Positions 26,604-35,483 of a stretch of 64,000 bases of DNA are shown piece after piece. The stretch is from Opitutales bacterium UBA5694 (GTDB lineage Bacteria > Verrucomicrobiota > Verrucomicrobiia > Opitutales > Opitutaceae), in the NCBI GenBank assembly GCA_002420185.1, contig DIHO01000017.1, forward strand, positions 14,790 to 78,789, given 5' to 3'. Numbering within the stretch: the first letter of the stretch is position 1; every line of letters starts with the position of its first letter. Made by a program: the position numbers and the translations under genes. The notes under the pieces are model-generated. The model had not been told where the DNA came from. It was given only the letters and a program-made list of their open reading frames with translations, and did no database searches.

Positions 26604-28628
26604 ATGGTTCGGGTCTCATCCTCACTCCCTTTTTTGCTTCCGATTTGCACCATCGCCTCTCCGTTGACCGTCTACGATCAGACTGGTCTGGGGGGAACGG
26701 GAACCCCCATTCCCCTGCAATATTCCATCTACAGCGATTCCGAAATCCCCAACGGTTTAAACGACAGAATTTCTTCCTTTCGTCTGGAAGCCGGGCACAT
26801 GGCGATCGTCTCCGACTTAGGCAGCGGCTTGGGCCCCGGGAAAACCTATGTTGCTGACAACGAAGATCTAATCGTGGAAACCCTGCCAGGGGAACTGGAA
26901 AACTCCATTTCTTTCATACGGATCGTCCCCTGGAAAAGCTCGCACAAGAAGGGTACCGGCGGGGATCTGAGCTCTAGCCCAAGCGTAGATGCAGCTTGGT
27001 ACTACCGATGGAGCCGCGATGTTGGCGAAGGCCAGGCCTTAGGAGAGCTCGAATACGTTCCCATGAGTTGGGGTGCCGGAGGGGCTAGAGACGAGGCCCT
27101 ACCTGACTACCTCGCCATGGATCAGGTCACACACATCTTAGGTTTCAACGAATCAGACAACTGCTTCGATCAAAGCGGACAGTACGGCAATCCCAAGCTC
27201 TGCAATATTCCGACCGCCGTCGAATTCTACAAGAACCTACAGAGAGTCGGGCTACGCCTCGGATCTCCAGCAACGCGAGAGGAAGGGGCCCAGAATACGA
27301 ACGGCTGGCTCAACCAGTTCATGACTCAGGCCGAGGCGGCCGATATACGCATCGATTTTGTTGCCCTTCATTGGTATGACTGGGAAAGTCAGCCGAAAGC
27401 TAACCCGGTAGTTCCCGCCAGCCAAATCTTTCGTCGCTTCAAGCGCTACTTGAGTAATGCCTACCATAGGCATCGCAGACCACTGTGGATTACCGAGTTC
27501 AACGCCAACATCAATCGGGCTACGGATATTCAAAATGAATTTCTGCAGCTCGCCCTACCCTACCTCGAGTCCATCGGCTACGTCGAACGCTATGCCTATT
27601 TTCAACCCCTCACCGGGACCGGAGACTTTTTCGAGAACGGCCAGCTCACTTCCACTGGAGAGATATACCGAGACCAAGTCTCCAGTCTCGCATACACGCC
27701 CAACAAAATGCCATCGATTTGGGAGAGTCAGGACGTCGGTGACGTAGGCCTACCCGGCACAACCATCCATGCAGATGGAACATTCACAGTTTGCGGTTCG
27801 GGTTCGGGCATCGGAGGCATCGCCGATGAGTTCCACTTCATGTACGCTCCCCTCACCGGAGACGGATCTATCATCGTCCACGTCGATGCCATTCTGCAAC
27901 GAGGCGACTCGAAAGCAGGACTCATGATTCGGGAAACCTTGGATACGGGTTCCAAACACGCATCGATGCTGCTAACTGAAGACGGCCAGGCCAGATTCGA
28001 ACACCGCTCCTCCATGAACGGGAGTACCGGTGCCACCATCAAGAGCATTCTTTCTGGACCCTACTGGCTAAAGCTCGAACGCCAAGGAGACGTGATCACC
28101 GGATCCTATTCCAATGACGCCGATAATTGGACTACCCTGTCCGAGCAGACTATCGTATTGAGCGAGGACGTCCACGTTGGGTTAGCCGTATCTTCCCAAA
28201 ATGACACCAATTTCTGTGATACGATTTTCAAAAGCCTCAGCGTCTCCGACGACTCCGACAACGACCAACTCCCAGATCAATGGGAACTCAAATTTTTTAA
28301 AAACCTAACCACGTCCGAGGGAGGAACGGGCAACTATGATGGGGATTCAAATACAGACCTTGAAGAGTACATAGTCGGCACCGATCCAACCGATCCTCGT
28401 TCATTCTTCAGTTCCTCCCCCACCAAAGCAGATAACGGCTTTTTAGAAATCACATTCCCGGGAATTGCTGGGCTCACGTACACCCTAGAAGTAAGCAATG
28501 ATCTATCTCCAGGTAGCTGGAACCCCGTTAACTCAATCTCCCTAAACTCAGATGGTCCACAAATACTCAACTACACACACCCGGATAGCTCTAGTCCATT
28601 ATTCGGACGCATCAAAGCAGAAAACTAG
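26604..28628 (+). CDS. Secreted multidomain GH128-type endo-beta-1,3-glucanase with beta/gamma-crystallin domain
   Basis: Protein of 674 residues with an N-terminal signal-like stretch (SSLPFLLPICTIASP). Residues about 22-110 resemble a beta/gamma-crystallin module with the calcium motif NDRISS (53-58) and a second, weaker copy ENSISF (99-104). Residues about 125-370 match the Glyco_hydro_cc/GH128 barrel: AAWYYRWSRD, HILGFNESDN with probable acid/base Glu183, FVALHWYDW and PLWITEFNAN with probable nucleophile Glu298. Residues about 375-560 form a beta-sandwich of the DUF1349/LamG type. A calcium-rich repeat follows (DSDNDQLPDQWE, NYDGDSNTDLEEYIVGTDP), and the C-terminal domain has TYTLEVSNDLSPGSW. 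Probably cleaves laminarin-like beta-1,3-glucan outside the cell. Intact, preceded by a long non-coding region. Confidence 0.78.
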   Translation: MVRVSSSLPFLLPICTIASPLTVYDQTGLGGTGTPIPLQYSIYSDSEIPNGLNDRISSFRLEAGHMAIVSDLGSGLGPGKTYVADNEDLIVETLPGELENSISFIRIVPWKSSHKKGTGGDLSSSPSVDAAWYYRWSRDVGEGQALGELEYVPMSWGAGGARDEALPDYLAMDQVTHILGFNESDNCFDQSGQYGNPKLCNIPTAVEFYKNLQRVGLRLGSPATREEGAQNTNGWLNQFMTQAEAADIRIDFVALHWYDWESQPKANPVVPASQIFRRFKRYLSNAYHRHRRPLWITEFNANINRATDIQNEFLQLALPYLESIGYVERYAYFQPLTGTGDFFENGQLTSTGEIYRDQVSSLAYTPNKMPSIWESQDVGDVGLPGTTIHADGTFTVCGSGSGIGGIADEFHFMYAPLTGDGSIIVHVDAILQRGDSKAGLMIRETLDTGSKHASMLLTEDGQARFEHRSSMNGSTGATIKSILSGPYWLKLERQGDVITGSYSNDADNWTTLSEQTIVLSEDVHVGLAVSSQNDTNFCDTIFKSLSVSDDSDNDQLPDQWELKFFKNLTTSEGGTGNYDGDSNTDLEEYIVGTDPTDPRSFFSSSPTKADNGFLEITFPGIAGLTYTLEVSNDLSPGSWNPVNSISLNSDGPQILNYTHPDSSSPLFGRIKAEN

Positions 28629-28745
28629 TTGGGCGGGGCCATACTCAATCTTAAAATTCCACGCCACCGAACTCGTACTGGTATCTTGCGATTTTCGACA
28701 GTAATTCGCCGAGCTCGTCTGCCTAGCCAATTACTCTCTCGTGGT

Positions 28746-28967
28746 TCAATCCTTCCCTACCAAAACAATACTGAAGGTTTGTGCCTTGTGACCTCGACCA
28801 CCCTCATTGCCAAATCCCGGAGGCCATCCGAATTCCATATTGATTACAATGAGGGTTCGTTCCAACAAATTATGAGATTCCAGATCTAGGGCTGGGAAGT
28901 GAAGATATTGTCCAACTCCGTGACCAGTCCGTGCAGGATTGACTACCCTCGTTTGTGAGTATCTCAA
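28746..28967 (-). pseudogene. DUF1501 protein C-terminal remnant
   Basis: About 70 codons on the minus strand read VVNPARTGHGVGQYLHFPAL, LLERTLIVINMEFGWPP, GGRGHKAQTFSIVLVG. This corresponds to the conserved ending of DUF1501 (sulfatase-superfamily fold, Tat-exported) proteins, where LLDxTLVVxxGEFGRTP and GGRDHW..FSVLLAGG are usual. The remainder of the gene is absent. DUF1501 genes are abundant in PVC bacteria beside PSCyt genes, remnants of which also occur in this window. Confidence 0.55.
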
Positions 28968-29360
28968 TCCGTTCCGTTGATAAAGTTTAAATTATGGGAT
29001 ACCTCGACGAACCGCACACCTGATTGAATTATGCGTTTTGCGACTATGCATCGCTACCAAAAATCGCCGATACCTCGGGATATCGGAAATTTAGGGCTGG
29101 CGCCTTCTTTCGGAATCTTGCCAACCAATGCGGTACGACATTGATTAGCTCAACGACGGAGCGAAAAAGGAATTGGCAAATCCATCTCAAACAGTTCGAC
29201 CTAATCATCCGTAAAAAATCGTATTATGTGCGGGCAGCAAACCCCATGAATGTACTAGACTAAGAATTAGTCAGAAAAATCTAGATACAGATAAGTCCAC
29301 AATGAGGCTCGCTTTCCCATTCGGCTGACCAATGATCTAACCGGTGCCACAACCTATCTC
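28968..29360. other. Stretch without a recognised gene
   Basis: About 390 bases with only short frames of unlikely composition. Probably decayed sequence upstream of the DUF1501 remnant plus the promoter region of the EamA transporter. No repeat or RNA gene was seen. Confidence 0.4.
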
Positions 29361-30260
29361 ATGCTGAATCATTCCATCACAGTCAAAGCGGCAGTAGCTG
29401 CAATAATTCTCAGCGTCCTTTGGGGTGGGAATACTCCCGCGATTAAGATCGCCCTGGGAGGAGTCCCGCCTCTCGCACTTGCTGGGATCCGATTCATTAT
29501 GGGCGCGTTGACCGTTCTGGCTTGGGTGCTGTGGTCACGCATTCCCCTCCAGCCGAATCGCAAGGAGCGACAGCTGCTATTCTTCCTTCTTATCCTATTT
29601 GTCCTTCAAATCTATACCCTCCACGTCGGTACCGGTTTCACTCTCTCCGCCCACGCGGGGGTTTTTGTGTTAACGGCTCCTTTGTTCGTTACGCTCCTTG
29701 CCCATTTTTTCCTCCCAGGAGATAGGCTCAACTCCTACAAAATCGCCGGGTTATTCCTGTCATTCGCGGGTATTCTAGTAATTTTCGGAGAAGGATTTCT
29801 GACCTCAGCAATGGACTATCTTATCGGGGACGCCATTGTCATTCTTAGCGGATTTCTCTTGGGAGCTCGCCAGGTTTTCACGAAGACACTTACTCAGTCC
29901 ATTCATCCTGCTCGACTTTTGTTTTGGCAGGCGACCCTAAGCGTTCCCATATTTTTCGTCCTAAGTTTTATCTTTGAGGACCTCAATTCCATCTACTTGG
30001 ACACGAGAATAGTGCTATCCATCCTCTACCAAGGTGTGGTAGTCGCTGGATTGTGCTTTATCTTTTGGACCCTGCTGCTCCACCGATACAATGCGAGCCG
30101 ATTAAGTGTCTTCGGTTTTGTATCCCCCATCGCTGGAGTCATCATCAGTCACTTCTTGCTCGGAGAACCTATGACCAACGCGTTGATCATTGGAGTGTTG
30201 CTCGTTGCCGCTGGTATAGGGGTCGTCAATTTTCGAGGATTGAGCAGCTCCGCCAATTAG
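29361..30260 (+). CDS. EamA/DMT-family transporter
   Basis: Integral membrane protein of 299 residues made of two EamA repeats, about ten helices. The first repeat has IILSVLWGGNTPAIKIAL, PPLALAGIRFIMGALTVLAW and HAGVFVLTAPLFVTLLAHFFLPGD, read in short segments. The second has DAIVILSGFLLGARQVFTK and SRLSVFGFVSPIAGVIISHFLLGE. The family exports or imports small metabolites such as amino acids or nucleotide sugars; the substrate cannot be predicted. The ATG at 29361 fits the first helix well. Single gene, followed by a 23-bp inverted repeat 42 bases downstream that may terminate transcription. Confidence 0.85.
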   Translation: MLNHSITVKAAVAAIILSVLWGGNTPAIKIALGGVPPLALAGIRFIMGALTVLAWVLWSRIPLQPNRKERQLLFFLLILFVLQIYTLHVGTGFTLSAHAGVFVLTAPLFVTLLAHFFLPGDRLNSYKIAGLFLSFAGILVIFGEGFLTSAMDYLIGDAIVILSGFLLGARQVFTKTLTQSIHPARLLFWQATLSVPIFFVLSFIFEDLNSIYLDTRIVLSILYQGVVVAGLCFIFWTLLLHRYNASRLSVFGFVSPIAGVIISHFLLGEPMTNALIIGVLLVAAGIGVVNFRGLSSSAN

Positions 30261-30301
30261 AAACTTCTGATGTGCACCTGACAAATGCAAGGTTTGTGTT
30301 T

Positions 30302-30380
30302 AAAGTTAGGGCTGAATATCCCTAAGTAGTCGAAAAAGAGAACTCCCCGTGGCTTACTAGGGATATTCAGCCCTAACTTT
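30302..30380. repeat. Perfect 23-bp inverted repeat with 33-base loop
   Basis: Arms at 30302-30324 and 30358-30380 are exact reverse complements. The arm core is GTTAGGGCTGAATATCCC. The loop of 33 bases contains GAAAAAGAGAACTCCCCG. The element lies just after the EamA transporter and 152 bases before a sulfatase. It could be a bidirectional terminator, a small non-autonomous mobile element, or a protein-binding palindrome. No run of T directly follows, which weakens the simple terminator reading. Confidence 0.75.
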
Positions 30381-30532
30381 CGGCTCACGAGATACTCAGG
30401 TACCTCCCATTCAGAGAACCCTTTCACCTTACTGCTGCATCGTCGAAGGATCAATTCTTTACCCATAACTGAAAAACTGATTCCCTCCTGTTTTTCCCAA
30501 GAAATATCGTGCCCCATTGGCAATAAGTTTCT

Positions 30533-32011
30533 ATGCACCATTCAATCATCTGTCTCCTCTCTCTATCGCTCTTTTCTCTAACGGTTTCCGCAGAGGAGAA
30601 ACCAAACATCATTCTGATCATATCAGATGACCAAGGCTATGCGGACCTTTCGGCGATGGGGATCAGGGATGATATCTCGACGCCGAATCTTGATCGCTTA
30701 GCCTCCGAGGGTACTCGCTTCAGACACGCCTATGCCTCCTCGCCGATCTGCAATACCTCCCGTTGCGGCATTATAACAGGAGTCTATCAGCAACGCTTCG
30801 GCATGCAATGGTACGGTGGACCGGGTATCACAGAATGGGAAAACCCAACAATAGCTGAACTGTTGAAGAAGGCGGGCTACACCAACGGCTACGTGGGGAA
30901 GGTTCACTACGGCTCCCCTAACGGTCCCGGAACGCGAAACTTTCCTCTGGAACACGGCTTCGACGAATTCTTTGGTTCAGAGAACCCTCGTATCCATTAC
31001 TTGATACACAATCAGGACGCGATTGACGCATTCGATGCCGCTCGAGCGAAAAACCCGGAACCCAGCAATTCTTGGGGAATGGGACCCTTTCGCGATGGAG
31101 AGAAAGAAGTCGACATAGAAGGAATGAGTACTGAGATCTTCGGGAACAAGGCCCGCGACTTCATCAATAGAAATCACGAAAAACCCTTCTTCTTGTATTT
31201 ATCTTTCAATGCCGTCCACAACTTCACCCATCAGTTACCCCAAGAGTATCTTGATAAACATGGACTCGAGCACTACGGTGACTGGGATCCCACCGCCGAG
31301 CCTTACCTCGACTGGTACTACCGCTCCCGTCGGCCCAACAATCCGGACGGCCGGGCTCACTACCTCGGACAGCTTCACTACCTCGACCAGGAAGTGGGCC
31401 GTCTAATGGACTGCGTAAACGCGCTTGGTATCCGGGAAAACACGCTAATAATATACATGGGAGACAACGGCGGATCCCGTCCTATTTATGCAGAAAACAC
31501 CCCTCTCAGAGGAAGCAAGTTTACCTTGTACGAAGGCGGCACACGCGTCCCACTAATCATCAGCCAACCGGGCAGTCTCCCGGAGGACCGAATTTCTGAT
31601 AACGTAGTGAGTGCCTTTGACCTGCTTCCCACCATGCTATCCGTAGCCGGAGAGGTCGTTCCCGAATTTGCAGATGGCATCGATCTTATTCCCCTCCTTA
31701 AAGGAAATAAACCTGAACTCCAACATGATGTGCTTCATTGGAAAACAGCAGACGAATGGTCAGTCAGACAAGGCGACTGGAAATTGCACACCGTTCACGG
31801 GGAGGGAGCGGCACCCGTTGAGAAAGTGGAGCTCGAGCAGGGCGTTTTTCTGAGAAATTTGAGAACTGATCCTTCGGAGAGGATCAATTTCGCGCAGCAA
31901 AATTCAGATATCCTCGCAAAGCTGGAAGGGTTTCACCAAGAATGGATAGCAACTCTCCCGAAGAGCTTGAGTAAAGTACCGTCTGCCACCGAGTGGGCCG
32001 AAGCCCCCTAG
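30533..32011 (+). CDS. Secreted S1-family sulfatase with unusual CxTxR active-site motif
   Basis: Protein of 492 residues with a clear signal peptide (MHHSIICLLSLSLFSLTVSA). Motifs: IILIISDDQGYADLSAMG, PICNTSRCGIITG with Cys73 as the presumed formylglycine residue, YVGKVHYG, FFLYLSFNAVHNFTH, IIYMGDNGGSRP, LYEGGTRVPLIIS, and the tail VRQGDWKLH with FLRNLRTDPSERINF. All metal and sulfate ligands appear present, but the usual Pro of C-x-P-x-R is Thr. The enzyme is probably exported and acts on a sulfated sugar. The frame and length are normal for the family, which argues against decay. Confidence 0.85.
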   Translation: MHHSIICLLSLSLFSLTVSAEEKPNIILIISDDQGYADLSAMGIRDDISTPNLDRLASEGTRFRHAYASSPICNTSRCGIITGVYQQRFGMQWYGGPGITEWENPTIAELLKKAGYTNGYVGKVHYGSPNGPGTRNFPLEHGFDEFFGSENPRIHYLIHNQDAIDAFDAARAKNPEPSNSWGMGPFRDGEKEVDIEGMSTEIFGNKARDFINRNHEKPFFLYLSFNAVHNFTHQLPQEYLDKHGLEHYGDWDPTAEPYLDWYYRSRRPNNPDGRAHYLGQLHYLDQEVGRLMDCVNALGIRENTLIIYMGDNGGSRPIYAENTPLRGSKFTLYEGGTRVPLIISQPGSLPEDRISDNVVSAFDLLPTMLSVAGEVVPEFADGIDLIPLLKGNKPELQHDVLHWKTADEWSVRQGDWKLHTVHGEGAAPVEKVELEQGVFLRNLRTDPSERINFAQQNSDILAKLEGFHQEWIATLPKSLSKVPSATEWAEAP

Positions 32012-32264
32012 GAGAAATAGAATATAGCCGAAAAGAAAACAATTCCAAGAGACTACCTCGGCACGATGGGACTTGCCCACGAAATAAAGCCCGAGCAATA
32101 AGCAAGAGGTGAATTTTTCCGCAAGAGGAAACCCTTTCATTTCGGCACACTACGATTCCAACTAGCATAACTGTCCCTTATTGTTGGCCACAACAAAATC
32201 AATGGGCAGAACGTAGAGCCCAATCAATCTTACCTATGTTGACAGCCATCTAAAAAGGTTACGG

Positions 32265-32432
32265 TCTCTGGAGGCGAAAGACTTTAAACCAGTGACTAGT
32301 GTCCCCAGCACCTACTCATGGAGACCAGACGGTATTCATTGGTCCGGCCAACCGGTCAGCGTTTTGTGAACCGCAAACGGATACACCAACTTAGAAATAG
32401 TGGTCGAGGGAAGCCATCAGGAGGCTATCTAA
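32265..32432 (+). pseudogene. DUF1080 (3-keto-disaccharide hydrolase) remnant
   Basis: A 55-codon stretch with one internal stop reads KPVTSVPSTYSWRPDGIHWS, GQPVSVL, then NGYTNLEIVVEGSHQ. It parallels the DUF1080 core in which a prediction such as FxVxDGxIxCTGKPxG is followed by YxNFELxVEWRH. Both ends are lost. The 300 bases downstream to the next gene contain a short frame (DPQIGMYVGYSLHGISAGGG) that may be more of the same gene. An intact family member lies at 46158. Confidence 0.45.
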
Positions 32433-32730
32433 CCAATCTATTTTCCTGATTAAGATTGTAGGACGGATCGGTGACCCGCAGATCGGAATGTATGTCGGCT
32501 ACTCCTTGCACGGAATTTCGGCTGGGGGCGGTCAGCCACCGACTTGTCTGGGTATCCGAAGAGACGCTCTACACATTAGCAACTAGTAGAAACACAGCCA
32601 AATGGGGGTTTGATAGAGCGGGTTTTCCGAGAAAAGAGCGTCTTTCTAAACTTGAAGCTTTGGTTAGTGCCTTGAAATCCATACGCTTTGTTCATTTGCT
32701 AAAAAAAAGGCCGATTCAACCAAACACCCA

Positions 32731-34086
32731 ATGTCGAAAGACTCCCCTATGACCCAGCTTGTAAGAAGGAATTTCATCAAAGGAACAACCTACACGGCCC
32801 TAGCCATGATCGGAGGCCCCTTTATCGCCTGCTCCCGCAAATCGATTCCAGGCGAATTCAAGAAAGCAAACGTGCTTTCCCAAGACGTTTTCATTCCTTC
32901 GCCAAAGCCAGGAGTCGCCACTATGGGAGCCAGCTATTACACTACCGTGGGGAAATCTGACCTCATTAGCGTGCACAAATACATGAGCCGAAGCGACACC
33001 GTGGACGTTGCCTATGTCCGACAATCCGACGACCATGGTCGCTCGTGGAGCGACTCTTCAGAATGGGTAACGCGATTCGACCATCCTCAAGGCACTGGCC
33101 GACGGCATCCACGTGGCGGATACTCGGACCCTGTCACTGGAAGGTACTTAACCGTTTGGACCGAAGGCATTTTGCCAAACGACGAACCCCTTGACGGCAT
33201 GATGCATTGGAAGCTTCACTACTCCATTTCAGCAGACGGCGGCAAATCGCACATCGTGAACGAGCAGATCATCCACGACGGAGCGGAGTTCGATGAAATG
33301 CATCACATGCCAGGTATCACCGTGGGTAAGAATTGCCTCATGATGGGAGATCTCGGCCAGCGACCGCTAACAAGATCCGACGGCACAATTTTACTACCTG
33401 TCCAAAGCACCCCGGTGGGACCCGACGGAGAGTACTTCAACCCGGGCGAAGGCTATACCTATACAGACTGCCTGCTCCTTTTCGGAAAATGGAAACAAGA
33501 TGGACGACTCTCTTGGACGGCGTCTGAGCGAATTGTGGGCGATCCACAAAAAACCACTCGCGGTCTCATTGAGCCGACTATTGCCGAACTGGCAGACGGG
33601 TCGATTCTCATGGTCATGCGAGGCAGCAACGACGCCCGACCCGAATGGTCAGGATATAAGTGGTACTCAAAATCTCGGGACGGCGGGATGACATGGGCTG
33701 AAGCCAAGCCATGGACTTACACGGATGGAAGCCCCTTCTATTCCCCCAGCGCAACCTCGCAGCTCATTCCCCACTCTGACGGAAGGCTATTATGGATGGG
33801 GAACATCTCGAAAGAGAATCCAAAGGGAAACCGCCCACGCTATCCAATCGTCTATGGAGAAGTCGACCCTAACTCTGGCCTGCTTATCCGCTCTTCGGTG
33901 TCCTCAATTGACGATCTACAGCCCAACGAGAGTCCCTACCTCACCCTCTCGAATTTCTACGCTCGCGAGGACCGGGAGACCGGTAACCTGCTTTTACACA
34001 TGACCCGCCTTTTTGCCCAAGACTTCCGCCTCGACGGAATCACCAATTGGACCGCAGACAGCTTAATCTATAGAATCCAATCCTAA
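32731..34086 (+). CDS. Tat-exported BNR-repeat sialidase/exo-glycosidase-like lipoprotein
   Basis: Protein of 451 residues (or 445 from the second Met). The N-terminus has a twin-arginine signal, VRRNFIKGTTYTALAM, ending GGPFIAC, so Cys34 may be lipidated. The body has sialidase-superfamily propeller Asp-boxes: SDDHGRSW (99-106), SADGGKSH and SRDGGMTW. It also has the long acidic loops EFDEMHHMPGITVG and GEGYTYTDCLLLF, and the segment RGLIEPTIAELADGSILMVM, the usual arginine-bearing blade of this fold. It should bind or cleave a terminal acidic sugar outside the membrane; true sialidase activity is not certain. It lies between an intact and a dead sulfatase on the same strand. Confidence 0.78.
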   Translation: MSKDSPMTQLVRRNFIKGTTYTALAMIGGPFIACSRKSIPGEFKKANVLSQDVFIPSPKPGVATMGASYYTTVGKSDLISVHKYMSRSDTVDVAYVRQSDDHGRSWSDSSEWVTRFDHPQGTGRRHPRGGYSDPVTGRYLTVWTEGILPNDEPLDGMMHWKLHYSISADGGKSHIVNEQIIHDGAEFDEMHHMPGITVGKNCLMMGDLGQRPLTRSDGTILLPVQSTPVGPDGEYFNPGEGYTYTDCLLLFGKWKQDGRLSWTASERIVGDPQKTTRGLIEPTIAELADGSILMVMRGSNDARPEWSGYKWYSKSRDGGMTWAEAKPWTYTDGSPFYSPSATSQLIPHSDGRLLWMGNISKENPKGNRPRYPIVYGEVDPNSGLLIRSSVSSIDDLQPNESPYLTLSNFYAREDRETGNLLLHMTRLFAQDFRLDGITNWTADSLIYRIQS

Positions 34087-34096
34087 ACCGTAATTT

Positions 34097-35060
34097 ATGA
34101 AAATACATAAAGGTAGGATCACTATCATAAAAACTGCAGGTTTATTCGCATCGTGCTTCTCTTTCCTTGGGCTGATCGCCCCCGAATTTTCAGCCCAAAA
34201 GCCCAATGTTCTCCTCACCAAAGCCAACGACCTTGGGACGGAGATTCTAGCTTGCTATTGAAACACGTTCCACCAAACGCCCATGCTCGAACGAATGGCG
34301 ACCGAAGAAGCTTGCTTCGAAGACGCATTCTCAAGCCCCGTGTTTGCACCCACACGGGACTCGATCCTAACCGTCCTTTACCCCAATGGAAACGGCCTTT
34401 CCTGATGGCCCCAAAAAGAAGGAGCGAATCTCCATGCACTTGGTCACCTAAATAGATGGCATTAAGGGAAGACTCTTTGACACTTCAGAGTGACTGAATC
34501 TTGATTAAGACACAACCGTCATCTTCATGGGTGAAAACGGCACGAGCCCATGACTCACCAATCGCTTCTGCTCCTTTCATCACCGGGGAGGCAAACACAC
34601 GATGAATGAAGCTGGAACGCACGTCCCTTTTATCGTTTGCTGGTCCAGCAAATTTCCTTCTGGAAAACGAACGTCTTTCTTCACATTGAAGGATGTACCT
34701 CCCAAGATCGCCTCGACCGCCAAGGTACCCTTCCAATACAAGGTCAATGGCATCGACCCTATCCCACAATTTCTTCAATACCGACAGAATAGACTGAACA
34801 ATGTTTGCAACGGCCTTAGAAGGCGACCTCTACTTCGTGTACGATCACCGTTTTCGACTGCACCAGAATCACCAACTCTATGAAATACAAGCATCCAACA
34901 AATAATCACGGTAAAAGATGGAAATCCTCGACTCCAGCCTTTGCGCGGAAAACCGGTAACGCCTCTCGAAAAATCTCGATGCCTTCATGAAGATCCAACA
35001 AACCGACACTTCCTAAACCATCATCCCTGGGTACCAACGGCGACATTTTCAAAAACGAAC
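34097..35060 (+). pseudogene. Dead sulfatase, formylglycine Cys replaced by Phe, several stops
   Basis: An ATG at 34097 gives a signal peptide (TAGLFASCFSFLGLIAPEFS) followed by KPNVLLTKANDLGTEILACY and a TGA. The same frame continues MLERMATEEACFEDAFSSP, then VFAPTRDSILT, which is the formylglycine site with Phe in place of Cys, then further stops. Other frames supply DTTVIFMGENGTSP (metal-site equivalent), NEAGTHVPFIVCWSSKFP and LYFVYDHRFRLHQNHQLYE (C-terminal part). Numerous stops, shifts and deletions make it non-functional. It starts 10 bases after the stop of the sialidase-like gene, suggesting an earlier operon. Confidence 0.8.
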
Positions 35061-35097
35061 AGAAACGCTTAAGCAACTTACGTTAAATAGCAAATTG

Positions 35098-35483
35098 GAG
35101 ATTGGAAATATTAGAATGCAAAACAAGGGATCGGATATTGAAGAGCTAATGCTGGACTTAACATCTCGAATTGGGAAGGTCCTAGATGCTCTGCCTGAAA
35201 CAGGACGAGGAAGGCATATAGCGAATCCATTGATTCGACCAGGGACATTTCTGTTCCCAACTATTCAGAAGCGAGCGCTGATAAGAGTGAGAAAGATTTT
35301 ATCCACAAGTTAGGAATCGTACTAAAAGAACTGAGATAAACCCGAACGCGGTTGAAACTTATAATATAATCAAAATTACTCCCAACTGAAAAAGTAGCGT
35401 TGATTTTAGACTAATGCTAACCGCTAGGAAACATTATCGGAAAATCACTGATCACGGCGAAACAAAAACCTCAGGCAATCAAA
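35098..35483 (+). pseudogene. Four-helix-bundle protein (23S rRNA intervening-sequence protein family) remnant
   Basis: Joined frames give DIEELMLDLTSRIGKVLDAL, PETGRGRHIANPLIRPGT, then after a frameshift near 35255 NYSEASADKSEKDFIHKLG and IVLKELR. A stop follows, then TRTRLKLI, another stop, LLPTEKVALILD, and GNIIGKSLITAKQK. These are the four helices of the S23/IVP family, for example the family signature GRHIANQLIRSGTS..NYAEA. At least one frameshift and three stops make it dead. Such genes are found inside 23S rRNA intervening sequences or dispersed alone. The last part runs in frame into the ATG of the following sulfatase. Confidence 0.7.

Noticed and set aside
30257..30541. 94-codon minus-strand frame spanning the inverted repeat
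   Set aside because: Covers the palindrome and the sulfatase start region, no family resemblance; judged chance.
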